DNA of 64,000 nucleotides, from positions 372,001 to 436,000 of the forward strand of contig JAHHIH010000001.1 of NCBI GenBank assembly GCA_019358835.1, written 5' to 3'. A program made the position numbers and the translations under genes. The DNA comes from Tildeniella torsiva UHER 1998/13D. Lineage in GTDB: Bacteria; Cyanobacteriota; Cyanobacteriia; Phormidesmidales; Phormidesmidaceae. This document shows positions 42,673 through 51,853 of the stretch, piece after piece. The notes below the pieces were generated by a model. That model was not told where the DNA came from. It saw only the letters and a program-made list of their open reading frames with translations, and made no database searches. How positions within the stretch are numbered: position 1 is the first letter of the stretch; the number at the start of each line of letters is the position of its first letter.

Positions 42673-43623
42673 TTAAACGTTGGGGTCACGCCCCGTGGCC
42701 ACCGGTAGGTCAGGCTGGGCCGAATACTCCGTCCACGATCCTTCGTAAATCCGCACGTTGGGGTAGCCCAGCAGGTGCTTCAGCACCACATATTGCAACG
42801 AGGCTTCACGCCCTGTGGTGCAGGTCACCACGATGTCGTCAGCGGGAGTAACTTCCCGGCGGGCCAGCAGTGCCCGAATCTCATCGAGAGACTTGAGCTG
42901 GTGGAAGTTGTCTTCTCCAAGGGTAAAGCTGGGCCAGGGAATATTTTTTGCTCCCGGAATGTGGCCGTTGCGAATGTGTACATCGGTTTCGCCTGCAAAC
43001 CCAGCCGGAGGGCGAGGGTCAATAAAGGTAATGCCCGAGTTAGAGCTAGTCACAAACTCACGCACCTGATCCAGCGAAACTCGCACCGAGTCATCATCGA
43101 CTAAATTAAAGTTACCTACCGAATACTCAACGAATTCTTTGGTCACGGGTAGACCAGCATCGGTGTAGCTCTTAAAACCACCATCGAGCACCGAAACCCG
43201 ACCTGAGTGGCTGCCTCGGTCGAGCAGGTAGGCCACTTGGGTGCTGCCCAAAACACTGTTGCCATCGGAGTAAATTACGACGTGGCTATCGTTGTTCACC
43301 CCAGATTCTTGGAACAGTGCTTCAATCTTTTGCTCTTGCCAAAATTGCACCGGCAGCCGCCCATTGGGGCCACGGAAGGTGTTTTCAGCAATATTTACGG
43401 CACCGGGAATGTGGCTATTGATATAGTCCAAAGGATTTGTCCGCACATCGAGAATGCGCAAGTTAGCATCGCCGGAATGCTCCGCTACCCACTGGGGGGT
43501 AACAAAGTCGATAGTCGTCGCCGCTGCACTGGGTTGTACCAGGGCGGGCAGGGTAGCCACGGCCAAAACCGCTGCCAAAAAGGCAACTAGCTGAATTTTC
43601 CAGCGCTGTAGTTGCTTAAACAT
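42673..43623 (-). CDS. Exported rhodanese (thiosulfate/3-mercaptopyruvate sulfurtransferase type)
   Basis: 316 residues from ATG 43623 with GAGGAG upstream. Signal peptide (FLAAVLAVATLPALVQPSAA) then two rhodanese domains: the inactive first (DVRTNPLDYINSHIPGAVNI) and the active second with CTTGREAS (Cys ~268). It transfers sulfane sulfur in the periplasm or thylakoid lumen. In the mature chain there is no methionine and the only cysteine is the catalytic one, so it belongs to the sulfur-sparing set. Confidence 0.9.
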   Translation of the reverse strand: MFKQLQRWKIQLVAFLAAVLAVATLPALVQPSAAATTIDFVTPQWVAEHSGDANLRILDVRTNPLDYINSHIPGAVNIAENTFRGPNGRLPVQFWQEQKIEALFQESGVNNDSHVVIYSDGNSVLGSTQVAYLLDRGSHSGRVSVLDGGFKSYTDAGLPVTKEFVEYSVGNFNLVDDDSVRVSLDQVREFVTSSNSGITFIDPRPPAGFAGETDVHIRNGHIPGAKNIPWPSFTLGEDNFHQLKSLDEIRALLARREVTPADDIVVTCTTGREASLQYVVLKHLLGYPNVRIYEGSWTEYSAQPDLPVATGRDPNV

Positions 43624-43659
43624 CAAGTGTTACTCCTCTTGTTTTGGATAATTTGTCTT

Positions 43660-43782
43660 GGAAGTGTGTGAGGGGTAGGGGGTGAATGGGTAGGGGGTAA
43701 GTTTGGTTGTTGGTTGCAGGGGTTAACGTCTCACTTAGACAGTCTCTACTCCCTACCCCTTACTCCCTACTCCCCCACCCCC
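43660..43782. repeat. Heptamer element with conserved core
   Basis: G-rich 43668-43698, core 43700-43742 with GGTTGCAGGGGTTAACG and TCTCACTTAGACAGT, C-rich 43744-43782. Confidence 0.75.
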
Positions 43783-44364
43783 TCACGCAGCTACTCCTAC
43801 CGCCGTCGCCTCCGGCACCTCCACTAGCCGCCCCGTCTTCACGTCGTAGACATAGCCGTAGATGGGAATCTCGGCGGGCACCAGCGGGTGGTTGCGAATG
43901 CGGGCCACATCTTCCACCACGCTTTTGGCCAGGTCAGAAATAGTGAGCCAGCTAATGAAGTCGCCCGCATTGGAGCCCGGCCCTGAACCGACGTCGTGCC
44001 AACCGTCGGCATCGACCTTGGCAGTTTCGAGGCTGTTGGCCAGCAGACCGCGAATTACAGCATCGGTAAAGGTTTCCATGCCGCAGTCGCTGTGGTGAAT
44101 GACGAACCACTCGCGGGTGCCCAGCAATTTGTAGGAAATCACCAGGGAACGAATGGCGTCATCACTAGCGCGCCCCCCGGCATTGCGGATGATGTGGGCA
44201 TCGCCCTCATTCAGGCCGGCAAATTTGGCCGGGTCAAGGCGGGCATCCATACAGGTAAGCACCGCAAAGCGCCGACCGGGAGGCATGGCCAGGCTGCCTT
44301 TGTCGCCAAAGTCGGTGGCGTAGGCATCGTTGGCGTTGAGAACGGCTTGGAGAGTTTGGGACAT
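43783..44364 (-). CDS. Beta-carbonic anhydrase-type enzyme (possible COS/CS2 hydrolase)
   Basis: A 193-residue beta-class zinc enzyme: Cys38-x-Asp-x-Arg in [10 protein letters not shown] and His-x2-Cys94 in [10 protein letters not shown], giving the Cys2His site. The short length and [20 protein letters not shown] pattern place it in the clade that includes mycobacterial Rv1284 and the Thiobacillus carbonyl sulfide hydrolase. Given the sulfur neighbourhood, COS or CS2 hydrolysis is a serious alternative to CO2 hydration; sequence alone does not decide. Confidence 0.85.
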   Translation of the reverse strand: MSQTLQAVLNANDAYATDFGDKGSLAMPPGRRFAVLTCMDARLDPAKFAGLNEGDAHIIRNAGGRASDDAIRSLVISYKLLGTREWFVIHHSDCGMETFTDAVIRGLLANSLETAKVDADGWHDVGSGPGSNAGDFISWLTISDLAKSVVEDVARIRNHPLVPAEIPIYGYVYDVKTGRLVEVPEATAVGVAA

Positions 44365-44508
44365 GGGGAGTTTGGGGTAGGGAGTGAGGGGTAAGGGGGT
44401 GGATGGGTGAGGGGTAGGGGGTAGATGGGTAGGAAATGCAGTTGGGTTGTGGGTTGCAGGGGTTTAGCGTTTCATTCAGACACGCCTCACTCCCCACTCC
44501 CTAACCCC
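44365..44508. repeat. Heptamer element with conserved core
   Basis: G-rich 44366-44430, core 44440-44482 with GGGTTGCAGGGGTTTAGCG and TTCATTCAGACACG, C-rich 44484-44515. Confidence 0.75.
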
Positions 44509-45717
44509 CTACTCCCCACCCTTCACCCACTTCGACGTACAGGGAATTTTGCTGCGATCGCACCTCCCCGCATATTTCTCCGCCACCTCAGTCACCTCTA
44601 GCAGCAGGCCTTTGCTGAGGGTGGTGGGCTCTAGACCGAGATCTAAAAAGCAGCGGTTTTCGACGAAGAGATCGTTTTCAGCTGCTTCTTTGCGGGGGTT
44701 TTCCAGGTGGGCGATCTCGGCTCCGGTGATGTCGCTGACCAGTTTGGCCAGGTCGCGCACGCGGTGGGTTTCGGTCATCTGGTTGAAGATTTTCACCGGT
44801 TCCCCCGCTTCGGGCGGGTTTTCCAACGCTAGCTGAATGCAGCGCACCGTGTCTTGAATGTGGATGAAGGCGCGGGTCTGGCCCCCGGTGCCGTGGACGG
44901 TCAGGGGGTAGCCGATCGCCGCCTGCATCAAAAAGCGATTTAGCACGGTGCCGTAGTCGCCGTCGTAGTCAAAGCGGTTGATCAGCCGCTCGTCGAGGCG
45001 GGTTTCGGTGGTGTGGGTGCCCCAGACCACGCCCTGGTGTAGGTCGGTGACGCGCACGCCGTCGTTTTTGTTGTAGTAGAAAAAGAACAGCTGATCCTGG
45101 GTTTTGGTCATGTGGTAGATGCTGCCTGGGTTCGCCGGGTAGAGAATCCGCTGGGCAATGCGATCGCCGCTCTCAGTAGGAATCTCCACATCCAGGTAGC
45201 CTTCGGGAATTTTCATGCCCGCTGTGCCGTAGCCGTAGACCCCCATGGTGCCGAGGTGGGCCACATGGATATCGAGCCCCGACTCGACGATGGCGCAGAG
45301 CAGGTTGTGGGTGGCGTTGAGGTTGTTATCGACGGTGTAGCGCTTGTGGCGGGGCGACTTCATCGAGTAGGGGGCGGCCCGCTGCTCGGCAAAGTGCACC
45401 ACTGCATCGGGGCGATACTGCTGAATCAGGGCTAAGAGCTGGTCATAATCCTGGGCGATATCGACCCGGTGAAAGGGAATCTCGCGCCCGGTGTGCTCTT
45501 TCCACGCCGCCAGCCGCACCCCCAGAGGCGAAATCGGGGTGAGGGAGCTGACCTCTAGCTCGTTGTCAATATTGCGGCGGGAGAGGTTGTCGATAATCAC
45601 TACCTGGTGGCCCAGGGCCGACAAGTGCAGAGCGGTGGGCCAGCCGCAAAAACCATCGCCCCCAAGAATGAAAACTCGGAGCGACTCGGTATAGGGCTGA
45701 CCGTTAGCAACGACCAT
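44509..45717 (-). CDS. sqdB: UDP-sulfoquinovose synthase
   Basis: A 402-residue short-chain dehydrogenase/epimerase-type enzyme that joins sulfite to UDP-glucose to give UDP-sulfoquinovose for the sulfolipid SQDG. NAD motif GGDGFCG is at 19-25 and the catalytic YHMTK appears after NPGSI. HFAEQRAAPYSMKSPRHK and the FIHIQDTVRCIQLAL region are diagnostic of SQD1/SqdB. It is placed back to back with the DUF442 gene (stop TAG directly followed by ATG). It consumes the sulfite that SsuD and TauD would release. Confidence 0.95.
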   Translation of the reverse strand: MVVANGQPYTESLRVFILGGDGFCGWPTALHLSALGHQVVIIDNLSRRNIDNELEVSSLTPISPLGVRLAAWKEHTGREIPFHRVDIAQDYDQLLALIQQYRPDAVVHFAEQRAAPYSMKSPRHKRYTVDNNLNATHNLLCAIVESGLDIHVAHLGTMGVYGYGTAGMKIPEGYLDVEIPTESGDRIAQRILYPANPGSIYHMTKTQDQLFFFYYNKNDGVRVTDLHQGVVWGTHTTETRLDERLINRFDYDGDYGTVLNRFLMQAAIGYPLTVHGTGGQTRAFIHIQDTVRCIQLALENPPEAGEPVKIFNQMTETHRVRDLAKLVSDITGAEIAHLENPRKEAAENDLFVENRCFLDLGLEPTTLSKGLLLEVTEVAEKYAGRCDRSKIPCTSKWVKGGE

Positions 45718-46179
45718 CTACACGACCTCCTGCTGGTCAGGTACCCGATCGCCGTAGTAGTCCCGCAAAAATTGCTGAATCTGCGGCTGCTCCGGCCCCA
45801 GGCCCTGGGTTTTTACCTGTTCGAGGAAGGCATCCCGCGAGAGCTTTTCTTGGTTCGCGATGGCCACTAGCGCCACCGCCGTTGCCCGTCCGCCGCCCCG
45901 GCAGTGAATCAGCACCGGCTTCGGCAATGCATCTAACGCCGCGAGGGCTTCCTCTAGAGCGTTGCCCTCTGGGGTGGTGGGGCTCACCGGAGCCTGCGCA
46001 TAGCCCAGACCAGCGGCGGCGGCTTGCTCGGCTTCGTCGGCTAGGGTGCCGGGTTCGGCGGGCGACCTGAGGTTTAGCACCGACTTAAACCCCTGGGCCG
46101 CAGCCTGTTCAATCTGCGCGGGGGTTAGTTGCCCAGCACTGCTGTAGTCATCATTTACGGAGCGAATGTTGTCTGTCAT
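45718..46179 (-). CDS. DUF442/dual-specificity phosphatase-like protein
   Basis: A 153-residue protein starting MTDNIRSVNDDYSSAGQLTP, with the tyrosine-phosphatase-type loop HCRGGGRAT (about residue 93). This is the beta-lactamase-hydrolase-like (DUF442) family; some members regulate sulfide oxidation. Its stop codon abuts the sqdB start, so the two are translationally linked. Confidence 0.82.
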   Translation of the reverse strand: MTDNIRSVNDDYSSAGQLTPAQIEQAAAQGFKSVLNLRSPAEPGTLADEAEQAAAAGLGYAQAPVSPTTPEGNALEEALAALDALPKPVLIHCRGGGRATAVALVAIANQEKLSRDAFLEQVKTQGLGPEQPQIQQFLRDYYGDRVPDQQEVV

Positions 46180-46404
46180 ATCCAAAAAATATGTGCTCAG
46201 GCGATTTTCAAAGTGCTTTTGCGATAACGCCTCAATACAGGTCGCATTCCCGACAAATTCAAACGCAAAAGCATCCTACACGAAACTAAAAATGTTTGCA
46301 ATCTGATTGAATTTTTCTGGCCGTCATGTCATAGTGGGCAAACGTTAGTCAATCACCGGTAAGCCTATCGGGTTTACGGTGTATGCAATGACAAGGACAG
46401 TCAT

Positions 46405-46992
46405 TTGGCAATTCACGCGGGATATATCGAAGCCAACGACTGGCTCAACCTGATCTTTCGGGTAGGGCTGTCGGTCGCTATTGGCGGGCTGATTGGCTTT
46501 GAGCGTCAGTGGACGGGTACGAACCGCTCGGCGGGGGTACGCACCCACATGGTAATCAGCCTGGGGGCGACACTGTTTATTTTGCTGCCGATCCAAATAC
46601 CCCAAGATTATTCGTCGGTCAACGCCCTGAGTCGCACCATCCAGGGTGTTGCTACGGGGGTTGGCTTCATTGGGGCCGGGCTGATTTTGCAGCAGTCGCA
46701 CCGGGGCAAGGTCAAAGGGTTGACCTCCGCAGCGGCCATCTGGGCCACAGCCGCCCTGGGTACTGCCATTGGCTTGGGCTACTGGCAGCTTGCGGTAGTG
46801 GGCACGGTTGCCATGCTGCTGGTGTTAAGCGGCGTCAAGCAGGCCAAGCGGCCCATTGCCGTGCGTTTGGGTCGAGCTTCGGCTCAGTCTGCGAACAAAA
46901 ATGCTGCTGAACAGCCATCGCCTGCGCCCCTGGATGGTTCAGAGAGGCGATCGCGCCCCAATCGCCTCTCGTTCTATGCCAAGGACGACTGA
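46405..46992 (+). CDS. MgtC/SapB-family membrane protein
   Basis: A 195-residue protein with four membrane segments and the family core VAIGGLIGFERQWTGTNRSA and AGVRTHMVISLGATLF, followed by GVGFIGAGLILQQ and SAAAIWATAALGTAIG. The start is a TTG at 46405 with AAGGA 8 nt upstream. Members affect Mg and membrane energetics; the precise role is unknown. Confidence 0.85.
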   Translation: MAIHAGYIEANDWLNLIFRVGLSVAIGGLIGFERQWTGTNRSAGVRTHMVISLGATLFILLPIQIPQDYSSVNALSRTIQGVATGVGFIGAGLILQQSHRGKVKGLTSAAAIWATAALGTAIGLGYWQLAVVGTVAMLLVLSGVKQAKRPIAVRLGRASAQSANKNAAEQPSPAPLDGSERRSRPNRLSFYAKDD

Positions 46993-47062
46993 ACCAACCC
47001 CTGCCGTACCGTTGGCCCCTATCTAAAGCTCTCCAACCGTTGTTTCCACTGGTTTAAGCGCC

Positions 47063-47353
47063 ATGACAACTCCCCAAACCCAGCTCAGACTCAGAATCTA
47101 CGGTTCTCCCCAGCTTTCCGTTAAAGCCCTGCTCGAAGACCTGGCCGAAAGCTGCCGGGTCGTGGTGCGATCTATTGCTCAAAACGGCCAACCCACCACC
47201 TTCTCGGTCAGCAGTCTGGCCCAGTCCACCACCTTAGAGATTGAGCTGTCTGGCCCACTGAATGCCGTGCAGTGCTGGCTCAAGCAGCTCCAAAAATATC
47301 CCATCACCATCCAGGGCAAGGGCCACGCCGATGGCGATAGCTGGCACTACTAG
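47063..47353 (+). CDS. Small hypothetical protein
   Basis: A 96-residue soluble protein with an alternating strand/helix pattern (RLRIYGSPQLSVKALLEDLA, LEIELSGPLNAVQCWLKQLQ), suggesting a ferredoxin-like alpha/beta fold. No family named. It follows the MgtC gene by 70 bp. Confidence 0.5.
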   Translation: MTTPQTQLRLRIYGSPQLSVKALLEDLAESCRVVVRSIAQNGQPTTFSVSSLAQSTTLEIELSGPLNAVQCWLKQLQKYPITIQGKGHADGDSWHY

Positions 47354-47453
47354 AAAAGTTTTGAGTTCTCAGTTTTGAGTTCTAATTCAAAACTTAGTAA
47401 TCTTCCCGTGGCTATATTCACAATTTCGTTGTTCTCTCTACTCTCTCTCCGCC

Positions 47454-47669
47454 ATGACATCCTTCTCCCTCGACACCGCTAAAACCGCCCGCGCTTACCC
47501 CTCCACCCCCTCCCCTATTCGTCCTCTCACCCGTCCGCTCCGAAACCGCTGGAGCTATGGTCGCGGTTATGCTGTCATCGCCCTGATTGCACCGCTACTG
47601 CTGGGCAGCCTGCTGGTTGTCTATCTGCAAAACACAGCCAAAATGCGGTTCACCCTGTGGCGAATGTAG
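47454..47669 (+). CDS. Small single-span membrane protein
   Basis: 71 residues; soluble Pro/Arg-rich N-terminus, then one membrane segment (VIALIAPLLLGSLLVVYL) and a short basic tail. LapA-like in outline but too short to assign. Confidence 0.45.
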   Translation: MTSFSLDTAKTARAYPSTPSPIRPLTRPLRNRWSYGRGYAVIALIAPLLLGSLLVVYLQNTAKMRFTLWRM

Positions 47670-47724
47670 GCGTGAAAGGAGTTTTGGGTTTTGAGTTCTG
47701 AATTTTGAATATCTGGTATTCAAA

Positions 47725-49111
<1,387 letters not shown>

Positions 49112-49205
49112 TGGGAAAGTTTTGAGTTTTGAATTTTAAGTTTTGAATTTATGTCTTCAATCATCAACTCAAAACTCAAAACTAAACCCTCAAAACTTTT
49201 ACCCC

Positions 49206-50429
49206 ATGTCCTACCTTCACCTTGTCTCACCCCACACACAGCTTTACGACCTACCCGATCCTTTGGAGCTAGAACTAGGCGGCGTTCTACCTCAAGTGCA
49301 GGTGGCCTACCGAACCTGGGGTGAGTTGAGCGATCGCGCCGACAATGCCGTTCTGGTCTGCCACGCCCTCACTGGCCATGCCGATGTGGATGACTGGTGG
49401 CAGCCACTGCTAGGGCCGGGCAAAGCCCTCGACCCGACGCGAGACTTTGTGGTGTGCAGCAATATTCTCGGCAGTTGCTACGGCACCACTGGCCCCACCA
49501 GCCTGAATTCTGAAACTGGGAAGCCCTACGGGGCGACTTTTCCGGCTATCACGGTTCGGGATATGGTGCATGCCCAAGCCAAGCTGCTGGAAGGGTTGGG
49601 GGTGAAATCGCTGCGGCTGGCGATCGGTGGATCGCTGGGCGGTATGCAGGTGCTGGAGTGGGGCTTGCAGTACGGCGATCGCGTGCAAAGTCTGGCCGTC
49701 ATCGCCGCCCCCGGTCGCCATTCACCCTGGTGCATCGGCCTCAGCGAAGCCCAGCGCCAGGCCATTTATACCGACCCCCTCTGGCAGGGCGGCTACTATT
49801 CCCCCGACAACCCGCCCGCTCAGGGTCTTGCCGTCGCCCGCATGATCGCCATGAGCACCTACCGCTCCTGGGCCAGCTTTCACAACCGCTTTGGCCGCCA
49901 ATCCATTCCCCATTCGTCCGCCCTTCCTTCGGGACAGACACCCGATTTAGGGCAGACCCATGTGTCTGCCCCTACGCACCCCTCCGTCACCCCACCACCT
50001 CATCATCCTCCCACTCCCTACCCCTCACCCCCCACCCCCTACGCCATCACCCACTACCTCCACCGCCACGGCCAAAAGCTCGTCGATCGCTTCGACGCCA
50101 ACACCTACATCGCCCTCACCCACGCTATGGATCGCCACGAGGTCGGGGGCGATCATCCGAGTGCAGATGCAAACCATCGCTACGAATCAGCTTTGCGAAG
50201 CATCCCCCACCCCACCCTAGTGGTGGCGATTGATTCTGACATTCTGTACCCCCCCGCCGAGCAGCAAGAATTGGCCGAACTGATGCCCCAGGCCCAGCTC
50301 AACTGGCTCTATTCTCCCCACGGTCACGATGCTTTTTTGATCGATATGGAAAATTTGAACGAACAGGTAGTGGCCTTTCGGCATCGGTGGGCGTTGGTTG
50401 CTAAATCTCGTAGGGCCAGTGATCGCTAG
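49206..50429 (+). CDS. metX: Homoserine O-acetyltransferase with in-frame repeat insertion
   Basis: A 407-residue alpha/beta hydrolase-fold acyltransferase. The nucleophile is Ser143 in GGSLGGMQ; Asp in VVAIDSDILYP and His in SPHGHDAF complete the triad. It supplies O-acetylhomoserine to MetY. Residues ~233-281 (49902-50045) are foreign: they encode a dispersed GGGCAGACCCATG repeat plus a heptamer C-rich stretch, giving a Pro/Thr/Tyr-rich loop. The normal sequence resumes at RHGQKLVDRFDANTYIALT. The frame is kept, so the enzyme may still work. Confidence 0.9.
   Translation: MSYLHLVSPHTQLYDLPDPLELELGGVLPQVQVAYRTWGELSDRADNAVLVCHALTGHADVDDWWQPLLGPGKALDPTRDFVVCSNILGSCYGTTGPTSLNSETGKPYGATFPAITVRDMVHAQAKLLEGLGVKSLRLAIGGSLGGMQVLEWGLQYGDRVQSLAVIAAPGRHSPWCIGLSEAQRQAIYTDPLWQGGYYSPDNPPAQGLAVARMIAMSTYRSWASFHNRFGRQSIPHSSALPSGQTPDLGQTHVSAPTHPSVTPPPHHPPTPYPSPPTPYAITHYLHRHGQKLVDRFDANTYIALTHAMDRHEVGGDHPSADANHRYESALRSIPHPTLVVAIDSDILYPPAEQQELAELMPQAQLNWLYSPHGHDAFLIDMENLNEQVVAFRHRWALVAKSRRASDR
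49902..50045. repeat. Repeat inserted inside metX
   Basis: 144 bp (48 codons): 49935-49972 resembles the inverted repeat at 39654-39713, and 49975-50045 is a C-rich heptamer-type tract ending CACCCCCTAC. The flanking MetX sequence is intact on both sides. Confidence 0.8.
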
Positions 50430-50488
50430 TCTCAGCCAAGATTAGCTGGCGCGATCGCTGATAGATCAGCCCCTGTGCCTCAATTCGG

Positions 50489-50595
50489 CCTCGCGTAAGC
50501 TTCTCTCACCGCTATAGATCATTCTGCCATCAATGCAAAACGTTACTTCCATAGAGTGGAATCCCGTATTCGAGTCACGAATGATTCTAGACATT
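50489..50595. repeat. Dispersed repeat related to 3376-3600
   Basis: ATTCTGCCATCAATGCAAAA at about 50520-50539 is identical to the copy at about 3514-3535. The similarity continues for ~70 bp with changes, and upstream a CCTCRCGTARGCTTC segment also matches. Confidence 0.7.
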
Positions 50596-50672
50596 GTTTG
50601 GGGTAATAGCGTTATTTAAAACTCCCAGTGACCTTTTCTGCTTGCATCAGTGCACAGCCTAAGGATAGTATT

Positions 50673-50691
50673 CATGGGAATAATTCTCATC
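50673..50691. promoter_or_regulatory. Candidate Fur box
   Basis: ATGGGAAT-A-ATTCTCAT is a palindrome with one mismatch and matches 11 of 19 positions of the classic Fur consensus. It lies ~30 bp upstream of the first FecCD permease gene. Confidence 0.4.
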
Positions 50692-50721
50692 TAACCCTCT
50701 AGACTTAACCCTGTCTCGACA

Positions 50722-51729
50722 ATGCTTCTAACCCAGAACGGCAAAACTCCCCTTCTTTTGGCGACCGGGCTAGTGGCAGGGGTGCTGGCGCTGCTGGGCT
50801 GTCTACTGGTCAGCATTTTGCTTGGCGCGGTGGATATTTCCCCTGGCACCGTGTGGCAGGCCTTGGTGAATTTTGATGGCTCTACCGAGCATTTAATCAT
50901 TCGCACGGTGCGGCTGCCCCGTGCCATTTTGGCCGTGGTGGTGGGGGCCGCCTTGGGCGCAGCCGGGGCCATCACCCAGGGGCTAACCCGCAACCCGCTG
51001 GCGGCCCCCGATATTTTGGGCATTAATGTGGGGGCGGCACTGGCGATGGTGCTGGCGGTATTTTTGCGGGGCAGCGGCGGCGGTGACGTGGGCTTTGCCT
51101 TTGGGGGGGCGGCGATCGCCGCCATTGCCGTCTACTGGCTCGGGTCGCTGGGGCGCAGCGGCCTCACCCCCCTCAAGCTGGTGATTGCCGGGGCAGCGCT
51201 GTCGTACCTGCTGGGTTCGTTGACTACGGGCATTCTCATTCTCAGTCAGCGCACGCTGGATGAAATTCGCTTCTGGCTGGCCGGGTCGCTGGCCGGGCAA
51301 GATATGGCCGGCCTGCTGCCGGTGCTGCCCTACGTGGCCGTGGGGTTAGCGGGGTCACTGGCCCTGGGCAGGCCGCTGACGCTGCTGTCGCTGGGGGAAG
51401 ATGTCGCCCAGGGGCTGGGGCTGCAAACCGCCTGGGTCAAGGTGGGCTCTGCGATCGCCGTGGTTCTGCTTGCTGGCAGCGCCGTCGCCCTGGCTGGGCC
51501 GATTGGCTTTGTTGGCCTGGTGGTACCCCACGTCGTGCGCTTCGCCGTCGGCGTTGACTACCGCTGGATTTTGCCCTACGCCATGCTCATCGGAGCCATA
51601 GGGCTTTCCATCGCCGATACCGCCGCCCGCCTAATAATTCGCCCCCAGGAATTGCCCGTAGGCATTGTGACAGCCCTGATCGGGGCACCGTTCTTTATCT
51701 ATTTGGCGCGATCGAAGATCAAACAGTGA
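50722..51729 (+). CDS. FecCD-family iron-siderophore ABC permease
   Basis: A 335-residue permease with about ten membrane segments; family motifs RTVRLPRAILAVVVGAALGA, GLTRNPLAAPDILGIN and GPIGFVGLVVPHVVRF. With the next gene it forms the channel of a ferric siderophore or heme/B12-type importer. No ATPase or binding protein follows in the window. A candidate Fur box lies upstream. Confidence 0.92.
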   Translation: MLLTQNGKTPLLLATGLVAGVLALLGCLLVSILLGAVDISPGTVWQALVNFDGSTEHLIIRTVRLPRAILAVVVGAALGAAGAITQGLTRNPLAAPDILGINVGAALAMVLAVFLRGSGGGDVGFAFGGAAIAAIAVYWLGSLGRSGLTPLKLVIAGAALSYLLGSLTTGILILSQRTLDEIRFWLAGSLAGQDMAGLLPVLPYVAVGLAGSLALGRPLTLLSLGEDVAQGLGLQTAWVKVGSAIAVVLLAGSAVALAGPIGFVGLVVPHVVRFAVGVDYRWILPYAMLIGAIGLSIADTAARLIIRPQELPVGIVTALIGAPFFIYLARSKIKQ

Positions 51730-51774
51730 GACTTCGGCAGGTAACAAGTAACAGGTGTCGAGCCTCAGGATTGA

Positions 51775-51853
51775 AAGCCCACTCACCCACTCCATCACCC
51801 ACCCACTCACCCCTCACCCCTCACCCACCCACTCACCCACCCACCAACTCCCC
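51775..51853. repeat. C-rich repeat tract before the second permease
   Basis: CACCCACTCACCCCTCACC-type units fill 51779-51850. Reading the gene from the earlier ATG (51755) would translate this tract, which is why 51854 is preferred. Confidence 0.6.
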
